The translations under genes were made by a program, and so were the position numbers. A stretch of DNA of 63,779 bases. It comes from Pirellulaceae bacterium. Its GTDB lineage: Bacteria; Planctomycetota; Planctomycetia; Pirellulales; Pirellulaceae. The notes beneath the pieces are model-generated. The model ran no database searches. It worked only from the letters and a program-made list of their open reading frames with translations, and was not told the DNA's origin. The DNA is taken from NCBI GenBank assembly GCA_029243025.1, contig JAQWSU010000023.1, positions 1 through 63,779 of the forward strand, in the 5' to 3' direction. Shown here piece after piece: positions 8,890-17,830 of this stretch. Each line of letters begins with the position of its first letter. Within the stretch, counting starts at the first letter, position 1.

Positions 8890-11013
8890 GTGTCCGACAT
8901 GCGCCGACTGCTGCTAATCACATGGCTGAGTTCGATGCTCATCACGAGCTTTTATCGGAATGCGGTCGCTGATGAGGGGACAGACTACTATGAGCAACAC
9001 ATTCGTCCCGTGCTGGTTGAGCATTGTTATGAATGTCATTCGGCGGATGCGGAAGAATTACAAGCTGGCCTTCGACTCGACCAACCTGCTGGTTGGTTGG
9101 ACGGCGGTGATTCGGGTCCGGCAATCATCCCCGAGTCTCCGGAAGAAAGCTTGCTGCTGAAGGCGCTCAGCTACGAGGACGACTTCTACCAAATGCCGCC
9201 TGACCAGAAACTGGCGGACGAAATCGTCGAACGATTCACCGCTTGGATTGAGATGGGCGCCCCCGCACCGCAACCGAATGCGTCCACCGGCCGCGGAACG
9301 AACGATGCGCCCGAATCTCCCCAGCAATTTACCGCGGAATCTCACTGGGCCTTTCAACGTCCACATTATCAGTCCCTCGACGTTGCGAAAATCAAAACTA
9401 GCTCAACCAACATTCATTCAATCCTCGACGCGATCATCCAATCACAACTCGCCGAAGTCGATTTGGCGCCATCTCCTCAAGCCGACGCCGCTACACTGGT
9501 CCGCCGCCTTTCCATCGATCTCACAGGTCTACCGGCCAGCTTCGAAGAGATCTCTAGCTATCAGCAAAACGGGCGTCCCGATCGCTATCAACAATTGGTC
9601 GAGCGTCTCATTCATTCGCCCCGTTTTGGAGAACGTTGGGCCAGACATTGGCTCGACGTCGCGAGATTCGCCGACACAAAAGGATACGTGTTTACCGAAG
9701 ATCGGAACTACCCAGATGCGTACAAGTTCCGGGACTGGGTCATCGAATCCTTCAATCGAGATCGACCGATTGACGATTTCCTTCGTTTGCAGCTGGCAGC
9801 TGACCAGCTGTCCGCCGACAAACCCGAAAACCTCTCCGCAATGGGATTCTTGACCCTCGGCCGACGTTTCCTCAACGACAAACACGACATCATTGATGAT
9901 CGGATCGATGTGGTGACGCGTGGCATGATGGGTCTGACAGTGACCTGCGCACGCTGTCACGATCACAAGTACGATCCGATTCCCACCGCAGATTACTACT
10001 CTCTCTATGGCGTTTTTTCCAATTCCGAAGAACCGGGAGGGGAACCTTCGCCGTTGCGATTGGTCGACCGTGAGTCATTAAGCGACGCATACATTTTTGT
10101 ACGAGGCAATTCTTCGAACCGCGGCAAACGGGTCGAGAGACAGTTTCTCAAAATCTTGTCAAAACCAGAGCGTCCTCCCTTTCAAAAAGGCAGCGGCCGT
10201 TTGGAATTAGCCCATGCAATTGCCGATCACCAAAATCCGCTAACCGCGCGCGTCTTTATCAACCGTGTTTGGGGACACTTAACCGGAAGCCACTTGGTCG
10301 ATTCACCAAGTGATTTCGGAACGCGAAGTCGAAAGCCCGACCAACTCGCCCTGCTCGACTATCTGACGATAGAATTCGTCAAGCGAGATTGGTCCATCAA
10401 ATGGCTGGTACGGGAAATTGTACTGTCAGCAACTTACCGCCAATCGGCAACCGATCGCCCGACAGCAGCCGAGCTTGACCCAGAAAATCGACTTTATTGG
10501 AAGATGAATCGTCGCCGGCTTGACTTCGAATCGATGCGTGACGGCATTCTGTTGAAGTGTGGACAACTTGATCAGGCAGCCATCGGTGGCCCTTCCGAAA
10601 ACCTGACGGGCAAAGAGCGCTCTCACCGTCGCAGCCTTTACGCTTTCATTGATCGCCAAAACTTACCGAGTCTGTTCCGCGTTTTCGACGTCGCCTTACC
10701 CGATACCCATGTGCCACGCCGCTACCAAACAACAGTTCCGCAACAAGCATTGTTTTTGATGAACAGCCCATTTATTCGGGCGAATGCAGACAGCGCGATT
10801 TCTTCCTGGAGATTGGCCGAGGAGACCAACGACTCCGAGATCGTTCGCGGACTCTATCGGCAAATTCTTGGTCGGGAACCCAATTCGACCGAGTTGGACC
10901 TCGCTTGTCACTTCCTTGCTGAAAAGTCGGACGAAAAACAACTGCGGCAGCAAGCCATGGCGCGTTTCGCACAGGTCCTACTGCTTTCAAACGAGTTTCT
11001 TTTCTTGGACTAA
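8890..11013 (+). CDS. PSCyt1-DUF1549-PSD1(DUF1553) protein, compact form without LamG
   Basis: A 707-residue relative of the PSD1 protein at 4217. A Sec-type signal (LLLITWLSSMLITSF) is followed by PSCyt1 with CYECH at residues 46-50, DUF1549 with CARCHDHKYDPI near residue 353, and DUF1553 from about residue 435. There is no LamG insert, so this is the minimal scaffold. The GTG at 8890 is the furthest start; an ATG nine bases later is equally possible, and neither has a good ribosome site. The DUF1501 gene follows five bases after the stop. It starts 165 bases after the preceding DUF1501 gene, so the two pairs may share a transcript or have separate promoters. Confidence 0.9.
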   Translation: MSDMRRLLLITWLSSMLITSFYRNAVADEGTDYYEQHIRPVLVEHCYECHSADAEELQAGLRLDQPAGWLDGGDSGPAIIPESPEESLLLKALSYEDDFYQMPPDQKLADEIVERFTAWIEMGAPAPQPNASTGRGTNDAPESPQQFTAESHWAFQRPHYQSLDVAKIKTSSTNIHSILDAIIQSQLAEVDLAPSPQADAATLVRRLSIDLTGLPASFEEISSYQQNGRPDRYQQLVERLIHSPRFGERWARHWLDVARFADTKGYVFTEDRNYPDAYKFRDWVIESFNRDRPIDDFLRLQLAADQLSADKPENLSAMGFLTLGRRFLNDKHDIIDDRIDVVTRGMMGLTVTCARCHDHKYDPIPTADYYSLYGVFSNSEEPGGEPSPLRLVDRESLSDAYIFVRGNSSNRGKRVERQFLKILSKPERPPFQKGSGRLELAHAIADHQNPLTARVFINRVWGHLTGSHLVDSPSDFGTRSRKPDQLALLDYLTIEFVKRDWSIKWLVREIVLSATYRQSATDRPTAAELDPENRLYWKMNRRRLDFESMRDGILLKCGQLDQAAIGGPSENLTGKERSHRRSLYAFIDRQNLPSLFRVFDVALPDTHVPRRYQTTVPQQALFLMNSPFIRANADSAISSWRLAEETNDSEIVRGLYRQILGREPNSTELDLACHFLAEKSDEKQLRQQAMARFAQVLLLSNEFLFLD

Positions 11014-11018
11014 CCGCC

Positions 11019-12428
11019 ATGCACAACCCACTATCACGCCGAGAAATGATTGCCCGCAGCGGAATGGGCTTCGGAACGCTGGCGTTAGGTAATTTGTTGG
11101 CAGAAGATGCATCAGCCAACCGCAAATCTCCCTTGGAACAACAGTCACCGCATTTTGCCCCGAAAGCAAAACGCGTGATTCACTTGTTCATGAACGGAGG
11201 TCCCTCGCACGTCGACACGTTCGATCCAAAGCCGGCATTAGACAAATATGCGGGTAAGAAACTGCCAATGAAAAACTTGCGGACCGAACGAAAAACGGGT
11301 GCCGCATTTCCTTCGCCCTATCGATTTCATCGATTCGGCGAATCGGGAACGGAAGTTAGTGAGATTTTCCCAAACGTTGCCCAATGCGTGGATGACATGG
11401 CAGTCATCCGATCCATGCACGCCGATGTCCCAAACCACGAGCCATCCTTGCTACTGATGAATTGCGGTGCCGCGAGATTAATTCGCCCCAGTGTCGGCTC
11501 CTGGCTCACTTACGGCCTTGGCACTGAAAACCAGAATCTACCGGCCTTCATCGCCATGTGCCCTGGTGGATATCCGATTCAAGAATCTCAGAATTGGCAA
11601 TCCGGTTTCTTGCCAGGAATTTATCAAGGCACTTATATCAATACAAAGCATCGCGAAATCGACAAACTCATCGAGCACATTCGTCATCCAGAGACTTCGA
11701 CCGCGGTGCAACGGCGGCAGCTTGACCTACTTCGAAAACTAAACCAACAACACCTCTCTGAGCGAGAAAACGATTCTGCTTTAGAATCTCGAATCGAATC
11801 GTTTGAATTGGCGTTCCGAATGCAGCGAGAGGCAGCCGAGGCGTTTGACATTTCTCGTGAGCCTCGCTCGATCCGAAAGATGTATGGTTCGGGGACGCAA
11901 GCTCGTCAAATACTTATTGCCAGACGTTTAGTCGAGCGAGGCGTTCGCTACGTACAAGTCTGGCACGGCGCGGGCCAACCTTGGGATAACCATGATGACA
12001 TCGAGGTCAATCATCGACGTCTTGCTCGTGAATGCGACCAGGCAATCGGCGCCTTGTTGGTCGACCTTAAGCAACAAGGCATGTTGGAAGACACCTTGGT
12101 TATTTGGGGCGGAGAGTTTGGGCGAACCCCAACCGTCGAATTACCGAAAAAAGGATCCAACCAGGGAAAAGTCAACGGTCGCGACCACAATCATCACGGC
12201 TTCACCATGTGGTTGGCGGGTGGCGGAATTAAAGGTGGAACCGTCTACGGAGCGACGGATGATTTCGGCTTTCAAGCTGTCGACAAACGGGTCCACGTCC
12301 ATGACTTGCACGCTACCATGCTGCACCTGATGGGATTTGATCACGAGCAACTCACCTACCGCTACGCGGGTCGCGATTTCCGGCTCACCGATGTGCACGG
12401 AAGTGTCATTCACGACCTTCTGGCATAG
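11019..12428 (+). CDS. DUF1501 protein with Tat-type signal
   Basis: A 469-residue DUF1501 protein, partner of the PSD1 gene five bases upstream. The N-terminus SRREMIARSGMGFG is a twin-arginine signal followed by a hydrophobic stretch. Conserved blocks are MNGGPSHVDTFDPKP, WGGEFGRTP, GRDHNHHGFTMWLAGGG and DLHATMLHLMGFDHEQLTYRY. The His/Asp-rich blocks sit where superfamily members bind metals, but that is inference from the superfamily. No ribosome site is obvious, so coupling to the upstream stop is likely. The gene ends the rightward block; the next genes run the other way and end ten bases from its stop. Confidence 0.9.
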   Translation: MHNPLSRREMIARSGMGFGTLALGNLLAEDASANRKSPLEQQSPHFAPKAKRVIHLFMNGGPSHVDTFDPKPALDKYAGKKLPMKNLRTERKTGAAFPSPYRFHRFGESGTEVSEIFPNVAQCVDDMAVIRSMHADVPNHEPSLLLMNCGAARLIRPSVGSWLTYGLGTENQNLPAFIAMCPGGYPIQESQNWQSGFLPGIYQGTYINTKHREIDKLIEHIRHPETSTAVQRRQLDLLRKLNQQHLSERENDSALESRIESFELAFRMQREAAEAFDISREPRSIRKMYGSGTQARQILIARRLVERGVRYVQVWHGAGQPWDNHDDIEVNHRRLARECDQAIGALLVDLKQQGMLEDTLVIWGGEFGRTPTVELPKKGSNQGKVNGRDHNHHGFTMWLAGGGIKGGTVYGATDDFGFQAVDKRVHVHDLHATMLHLMGFDHEQLTYRYAGRDFRLTDVHGSVIHDLLA

Positions 12429-12437
12429 GCCGGATGA

Positions 12438-12911
12438 TCAGGTAACGCGAATCGAGTCCCCGACTCGCAACGTGCCTGCAGCGACGATTTCAGCTCTGAG
12501 CCCTCCTCGGTGTCGCAAGGCTGAAAGCAGATCTTGTCCGGAGTGCTTATTCAAATAGCTGCAAGGCTCGCACAACTTGATGCCTTTCAACGTGACGTCG
12601 CCGACACGAAACTGTTTACCGACCAGATGATTAAGTGGCACACCGATGGTCAATAGATTTCGACGAGTGGTCGCATGGGTCATCTGGACTTCATAGTCGG
12701 CATTGGCAGCTTGGATCGATTCCTGTTCAATCAAGGTAACCTGTTGGGATGGCCGAATCGTGCCTTTCTGAAAAGCTCCTTTCAAATTCGCATACCGATC
12801 CCCAACGAGCCCACGCCCCAGCGTCGCTTCAATTTGGTCTAGCTCACGCATCGCCTCAGCAGCGTTATCGCTGATCTGAATCGCCAACAATTCCCCGACA
12901 AACTCACTCAT
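12438..12911 (-). CDS. MOSC domain protein
   Basis: A MOSC-domain protein of 157 residues when started at the ATG at 12911, which has GGAG five bases upstream. MOSC domains are found in molybdenum-cofactor sulfurases and small stand-alone proteins that bind or transfer sulfur or N-hydroxylated substrates. The block KLCEPCSYLNK carries the conserved Cys, with GLVGDRY and an N-terminal LLAIQI strand as expected. The start overlaps the end of the esterase gene by eight bases, so the two are coupled. The link between this stand-alone MOSC protein and an exported esterase is unclear; they may simply share an operon. Confidence 0.82.
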   Translation of the reverse strand: MSEFVGELLAIQISDNAAEAMRELDQIEATLGRGLVGDRYANLKGAFQKGTIRPSQQVTLIEQESIQAANADYEVQMTHATTRRNLLTIGVPLNHLVGKQFRVGDVTLKGIKLCEPCSYLNKHSGQDLLSALRHRGGLRAEIVAAGTLRVGDSIRVT

Positions 12912-13824
12912 GCTTGCTCCTTGCATCACTGACCGCCTCAGCGAATTCTCGTCCCAACTCCAAGTACCCGTTCGAGTCATAATGCCACGGATCTGAATAT
13001 CCGTATTTATCCGTCGAGATCACCAATCGAGCAGCCGAATCCTGTTCGACAAAATCTCGCTGTGCCTTACGGACTGTTTCACCATATGGCCAAACTTTCT
13101 TATTGTCTGCGCCCGAGTCGGAGATTTGTCCAACAACGACAGGAAGATCATCGACGCGTAAACTTGCTCGAATCAGGTCCATTAAGCGTTTCAAGTTTTG
13201 CTGATATCGGTCCGCAACTTCTTGTGAATAAAGAGCGTCACTTTCCCCTTGCATCCAAACGATGCCAGCAGGATTCAACGAATCAACTTCTCCATCGCCA
13301 TCAATATCGCGATCGGACATGGCCTGACGAACGGCAGCCAGAAAATGGTCGTATTGGTTCACTCCCTTCCCGGCCCCGGTGCCTCCTGAGAAATCAGGCT
13401 CCCAACAGCCAAACTGACCTGCCGATGACTCGTCAATCGATGTTCCGCCACGTGAATACTTGATGATCGCAATATTCTTGTCGGGATCTAGCTGCCTTAA
13501 TCTCTGAGCAAAAGTCAATTCTGCACCAAAACGATCGGAATAGCGATTTTGCTTGCCATCAGACTGAAACCCGTAACCGTGACCAGCGCGTAGCGGCGCC
13601 CACTGCCCCCGCCCATCGATCGGATGACCATCGGGTGAGCTATTTCCATGGAAGATAAACACGCCCTCCAGTTCCGACGCAAGCGATGCGGGTACATCTT
13701 GATTGCGACCAAACCCATCCATATTCGATTGTCCGCCCAAGTAATAGACGTCGTACTCTTCAGCAAAGGCGGGAAAACTCCAGATGAAAACCAACAAGGC
13801 AAGAGGCATCAATCGGAAATTCAC
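12904..13824 (-). CDS. Secreted sialate O-acetylesterase-like (SASA/SGNH) hydrolase
   Basis: A 306-residue exported SGNH-type carbohydrate esterase. A signal peptide (LMPLALLVFIWSFPAFA) is followed by GQSNMDG at about residues 31-37, the nucleophile-serine block. IVWMQGESD lies in the middle and a DPWHYDSNGYLELG block near residue 283 carries the catalytic His. An acidic insert (DRDIDGDGEVDSLN) resembles a calcium-binding loop. The family removes O-acetyl groups from sugars, which suits a locus full of sulfatases because decorated polysaccharides often carry both groups. The ATG at 13824 has GGAG ten bases upstream. The real substrate may be plant or algal acetyl-sugar rather than sialic acid. 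Confidence 0.86.
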   Translation of the reverse strand: MNFRLMPLALLVFIWSFPAFAEEYDVYYLGGQSNMDGFGRNQDVPASLASELEGVFIFHGNSSPDGHPIDGRGQWAPLRAGHGYGFQSDGKQNRYSDRFGAELTFAQRLRQLDPDKNIAIIKYSRGGTSIDESSAGQFGCWEPDFSGGTGAGKGVNQYDHFLAAVRQAMSDRDIDGDGEVDSLNPAGIVWMQGESDALYSQEVADRYQQNLKRLMDLIRASLRVDDLPVVVGQISDSGADNKKVWPYGETVRKAQRDFVEQDSAARLVISTDKYGYSDPWHYDSNGYLELGREFAEAVSDARSKHE

Positions 13825-14187
13825 AACAGGCTCCGTACGTGAAGGAATTACAATGGGTAAGCAATTGTTATTTTAAAACACGAGGCAAGCCGAGGAAAGT
13901 GATCGGTCCTTCATCGTGGTTGGCACGCGGGCCCAATACTGGAAACGTTCAGTCCAACGCCGAGCTGGCAATCAGTCAAATAAAAATCGCGGGTAGACTG
14001 GCTGACGAAACGCGATTCGACTCCCAAAGTTCATTCGTATTGGCGGCCTGATCGATCGCCCGAATCTCTCACCAATCCAGATGAGTCCCAGCAAATCGTG
14101 CAGAAATCACACAATCAGAAACTCATTGATCGCGACAGAAAAAAATCAACGGACAGCCTTGCAGGCCCGAGAGACGCGTCGCCAACA
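13825..14187. other. Intergenic stretch, nothing recognised
   Basis: This 363-bp gap lies between two minus-strand genes, downstream of the DUF1501 gene and upstream of the esterase. It should hold the esterase promoter, but I cannot point to a convincing one. Short open frames here look random. Confidence 0.5.
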
Positions 14188-15570
14188 TCAAGAAATCAGT
14201 TCATCAACGACGGTCGCTTCTTCAGGCGTTACACGAACGGGGCGGCCGTCCGAAGTGCGCAATTCATGAGTCAGATCGACGCCGAGCAACGTGTAAGCCG
14301 TTGCGGCCAAATCACTCGGTGTTATGGGGCGATCTTGCGGACTTTCGCCAACCGCGTCGCTACTGCCCACAACTTGGCCGCCTTGAATTCCACCACCGGC
14401 AACAACGGCACTGAAGACACGAGGCCAATGATCTCTCCCCCCCGCTGTATTCAGCTTTGGCGTGCGACCAAATTCCCCCATCACCATCACAAGCGTTTCA
14501 TCCAACATGCCGCGATCATGCAGATCTTCGATTAGACCACTCAGCGCCAAATCCAGCGACGGGATCAGCCCCACGCCAATCTTTGCTCCTGCATAGCCCT
14601 CTTTCAGCCGCGTATAGAGTTTGTCATGGGTATCCCAGCCAGGATTATTAACGGTGACAAATGGCACACCACGCTCCACGAGACGACGAGCCAGCAAACA
14701 ACTTTGCCCAATCGTTTTGCGACCGTATCGGTCGCGCGTCGCGACAGTTTCGTCGGACAGTTTGAAAGCCTTTTTGGCATCGTTTGAAGTCAACAATTGG
14801 TAGGCCCGCTCCAGGTCCGAATCTTCCCTGTGGTCAGCTTTGCTCTCGATCTTTTCGTGAAAACCATTCAAGGCATTCACGAATTGACGACGACGATCCA
14901 GACGAGCCAGATTCATCCCTCGAGCAAAGTCAAGATCGCGAACTTGAAAGCCAGGCTTCGCTGGATCACCCCCCAGGGAAAAGGGCTGCCTGGCTGCGGA
15001 CAGATATCCGGCCCCCGAGAGCTTACTGCCGCCAACGCGAAAATCTGGCACTGCAATATTCGCGGGCAACACCCCGATTTGTTCACGAACCTCTGCCAAC
15101 ACGGCTCCCAACATCGGATATTCAAGAACGGGTGTCGGTTTGTAACCTGTCATGAGATAGTGGGTGCCAAAATTGTGCTCCCCTAGCGGCGAAGTCATCG
15201 ATCGAATAATCGCCAGTTTGTGAGCCAACGCAGCAGTTTTCGGCAGACATTCCGTGAAATGGACTCCCGGCACGCTGGTCGCAATCGACTGCAACGGTCC
15301 CCGTACTTCGATGGGAGCATCGGGTTTTGGATCGAACGTTTCAAGATGGCTCGGGCCCCCGTCGAGCCAAATCAAAATGCATGATTTGGCTCGCGGTGCA
15401 TTACGAGTCTTCTGGAAATTCGTTTCCTCTGCCTTGAGACGCTGCAAGCGAAACAAGTCGCCAAGTCCCAATCCAAGTCCCAATCCAAGTGCGCTGAGAC
15501 CTCCGATTCGCAAGAATTCGCGACGGGAGGCTGCCTGCCTGCATTGGCTTCCCAAAAAGATCGATCTCAT
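14188..15570 (-). CDS. DUF1501 protein with Tat-type signal containing a Gly-Leu repeat
   Basis: A DUF1501 protein of about 460 residues, third in a minus-strand set after the redoxin-like and PSD1 genes. The N-terminus has SRREFLRIGG, a good twin-arginine motif. The following hydrophobic core is a Gly-Leu alternation produced by a 12-bp DNA repeat. Conserved blocks are WLDGGPSHLETFDPKP, VMGEFGRTPKLN and GGRDHWPRVFSAVVAGGG, with the typical C-terminus DLTHELRTSDGRPVRV. I chose the ATG at 15570 because residues upstream (to 15606) do not look like a signal peptide. It begins 48 bases after the PSD1 stop. Confidence 0.9.
   Translation of the reverse strand: MRSIFLGSQCRQAASRREFLRIGGLSALGLGLGLGLGDLFRLQRLKAEETNFQKTRNAPRAKSCILIWLDGGPSHLETFDPKPDAPIEVRGPLQSIATSVPGVHFTECLPKTAALAHKLAIIRSMTSPLGEHNFGTHYLMTGYKPTPVLEYPMLGAVLAEVREQIGVLPANIAVPDFRVGGSKLSGAGYLSAARQPFSLGGDPAKPGFQVRDLDFARGMNLARLDRRRQFVNALNGFHEKIESKADHREDSDLERAYQLLTSNDAKKAFKLSDETVATRDRYGRKTIGQSCLLARRLVERGVPFVTVNNPGWDTHDKLYTRLKEGYAGAKIGVGLIPSLDLALSGLIEDLHDRGMLDETLVMVMGEFGRTPKLNTAGGRDHWPRVFSAVVAGGGIQGGQVVGSSDAVGESPQDRPITPSDLAATAYTLLGVDLTHELRTSDGRPVRVTPEEATVVDELIS
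15461..15490. repeat. 12-bp direct repeat inside a Tat signal sequence
   Basis: The unit CCAAGTCCCAAT occurs twice in tandem plus a half copy. On the minus strand it encodes alternating Gly and Leu in the hydrophobic core of the DUF1501 signal peptide. Because the unit is a multiple of three, copy-number changes would lengthen or shorten the signal core without breaking the frame. Confidence 0.85.
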
Positions 15571-15618
15571 TTCCCGAACTCCATCGAATACAGTTCTCAA
15601 ACACACGACACGGCGATC

Positions 15619-17775
15619 TCAATGGTTTGTCATAAATTCCTGACAACTGAGAACACTCCAAACAAAATCCTCCAGAACTTTCAACTCTGCTTGAGCATCA
15701 TCTTTATTCCGCCTTAGCTGGCTGTCCCAATACGCATGCTCATCATCGGTTGGATTTCGGCTCAGCGCCAAACGATAAAAACGGTTAACTACGCCAGCCT
15801 GATCTTCCTTCGCCTTCACAAGTTTAATCAAGCGACTTTGTGGATCACTAATTCTTCGATTCAACAAAGGGCCATTTATCAAATGCAGCGTGCGAGTGAG
15901 TCCACCCACAACTGCCCCAGTCGTCTCACAGGATTCCTGCCTTGAGCAACGTCCCAGCACGTCAAGCGACGTGGAAGCGATCCCAGCATCAACCAGTGAA
16001 ATGGCTCGCGTCCCTAACGGCTCATTGCCATATTGATCAGGCATGTCGATGACGTCAGAAATCGCATCTGCTAACAATTCGGGTGACAAAGGCCGGGACA
16101 GCGCGCGAGAGTAAAAACGATCATCATTCTGATTGGTTACAACGGTTGATGAAGAGCGACCATAAGTAGCGCTGAGTGCGATCCGTCGGATGACATGTCG
16201 AAGATCATATTCGTTTTGCACAAAGTCTGCGGCAAGTTTATCAAGTAACACGGGATGGGTCGCCGGATTAGTTGACCGAAAATCATCGGTAGGCTCGACC
16301 AATCCTCGTCCCATCATGGCTTTCCACAATCGGTTCACAACAGTTTTCGCAAAATAGGGATTCTCAGGCCCCGTCAACCAAGTTGCAAAAGCGACTCGTC
16401 CATCATCGACACCCGTCAGGTAAGGGCCTCCCGGGATACGCGGCTTGGCCGCTTCGCCCGTCCGAGGGTGAATTACTTCACCACCATCCGAATCTACTCG
16501 GATGACTCGCCCTTGTTCGACCCCCGCAAACACAGCCGCCAAACCGTGGTAATCATCCTGCGTCCAGTGATCGAGTGGATGATTATGGCAGTTGGCACAG
16601 CGCAAACGACTCCCCATAAATAACTCACTTGCCAACTCAGCTTGTTCGCGCGGCCCACGGACCGTACGAAAAAAATTCGCCGGACCAATCTCATGGGTAT
16701 CCCCTGTTGCCATCAGTAAATCACGGGCAACTTGGTCATAAGCAACTCGCTGGGACACTCTCTGTTTCAACCAACGATGGTAGGTAATCGCACCCTGTCG
16801 ATCATTGGGTTGTGGACTCACCCTGAACAACTGGGCCAATCGGAACGTCCAGTATTCGTCAAACGCATCCGATTCCAGTAATTCATTGACAAGCTGCACT
16901 CGGGTTTGGCGTTGACGATTAGCTCCATAAATCCGTTGTTGCTCAAGCGTTGGAAGACGTCCCGTCAAATCCAGTGTCGCACGTCGCAAGAACGTAGCAG
17001 CGTTTGCTTGAGGTGCAACGGGCAGCTGCAATGTTGCCAATCGAGCCAAAACCAGTTCATCAATAAAATTAAAACGAGGCTCAGAAGCGAGTTCAACGGG
17101 CTGATTACCGATCGGCACAAGAAATTCCACCGGGACCACTTGATCCAAATAACGAGCGATCACGAGGTGTCGACCACGGCGCAGCAATTCAGCCATTGCC
17201 GTTTCTGAATCAATTCGGACCGCTGCCTGATCCTCGGCAGTGAAGACGGTCCACGCCGTAACATCCACTTCGGTTTCGTCTGAGAAAAAAGCGATCGCCT
17301 GAAGCGTTACCGAATCACCAACACAATTCGCAACTTGGCTGCGAGGCGATACATCCAAACGGATAAGCTGCTTGGCTTGAATCTTGGGCGCCCCCTGTTC
17401 GACCCACGTCAATACAAGTTGCGCGGCATCGTCTTCAAGTCGAAAACCGCCACCGTGCTCGAGTGATTCCGTCGGCTTTCGCACAAGCAGACTCGCGGTG
17501 GGTGTGGCTAGATTAACTCGCCGCCCTTGAAGCTCTTGAACGATCGATCGGTAATCGAATTCGGAATCTCCCCCGTAGAGCGACAGGCGAAAACCGCCTC
17601 GCCCTACCGCCGCCCCATGGCAGGCGCCCGTGTTGCATCCCGCTTTCGTCAAAACGGGAATGATCTGATTGTCAAAATCGACAACCGCGCCACTTAACAC
17701 GGTCGACAATAACGAACAGAGGAAGAAGACGACTGCCATCAAAGGATTCGACAGACTGGCCGATCCAGTTTGCAT
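15619..17775 (-). CDS. PSCyt1-like/Ig-like/DUF1549/DUF1553 protein
   Basis: An exported PSD1-family protein of about 718 residues with a different N-terminal half. A signal segment (LMAVVFFLCSLLSTVL) precedes GCNTGACHGAAVGRGGF, where the Cys-Cys-His spacing is CX4CH (residues 47-53) instead of CxxCH. An Ig-like region follows at about residues 120-215 (VTLQAIAFFSDETEVDVT). Then comes DUF1549 with CANCHNHPLDHW near residue 394, and DUF1553 to the end. I chose the ATG at 17775 because GGGGA lies seven bases upstream. Starts at 17847 or 17904 would overlap the previous gene and hide the signal. The DUF1501 gene follows. Confidence 0.87.
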   Translation of the reverse strand: MQTGSASLSNPLMAVVFFLCSLLSTVLSGAVVDFDNQIIPVLTKAGCNTGACHGAAVGRGGFRLSLYGGDSEFDYRSIVQELQGRRVNLATPTASLLVRKPTESLEHGGGFRLEDDAAQLVLTWVEQGAPKIQAKQLIRLDVSPRSQVANCVGDSVTLQAIAFFSDETEVDVTAWTVFTAEDQAAVRIDSETAMAELLRRGRHLVIARYLDQVVPVEFLVPIGNQPVELASEPRFNFIDELVLARLATLQLPVAPQANAATFLRRATLDLTGRLPTLEQQRIYGANRQRQTRVQLVNELLESDAFDEYWTFRLAQLFRVSPQPNDRQGAITYHRWLKQRVSQRVAYDQVARDLLMATGDTHEIGPANFFRTVRGPREQAELASELFMGSRLRCANCHNHPLDHWTQDDYHGLAAVFAGVEQGRVIRVDSDGGEVIHPRTGEAAKPRIPGGPYLTGVDDGRVAFATWLTGPENPYFAKTVVNRLWKAMMGRGLVEPTDDFRSTNPATHPVLLDKLAADFVQNEYDLRHVIRRIALSATYGRSSSTVVTNQNDDRFYSRALSRPLSPELLADAISDVIDMPDQYGNEPLGTRAISLVDAGIASTSLDVLGRCSRQESCETTGAVVGGLTRTLHLINGPLLNRRISDPQSRLIKLVKAKEDQAGVVNRFYRLALSRNPTDDEHAYWDSQLRRNKDDAQAELKVLEDFVWSVLSCQEFMTNH

Positions 17776-17830
17776 CGGTAATTCCCCACGAAGTGCAGAC
17801 TGCCAATTGAGAAGAAAGGCGGCACAAACC

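Noticed and set aside
12438-12980. Longer MOSC start at 12980
   Set aside because: The extra residues have no MOSC similarity, and the ATG at 12911 has a well-spaced GGAG.
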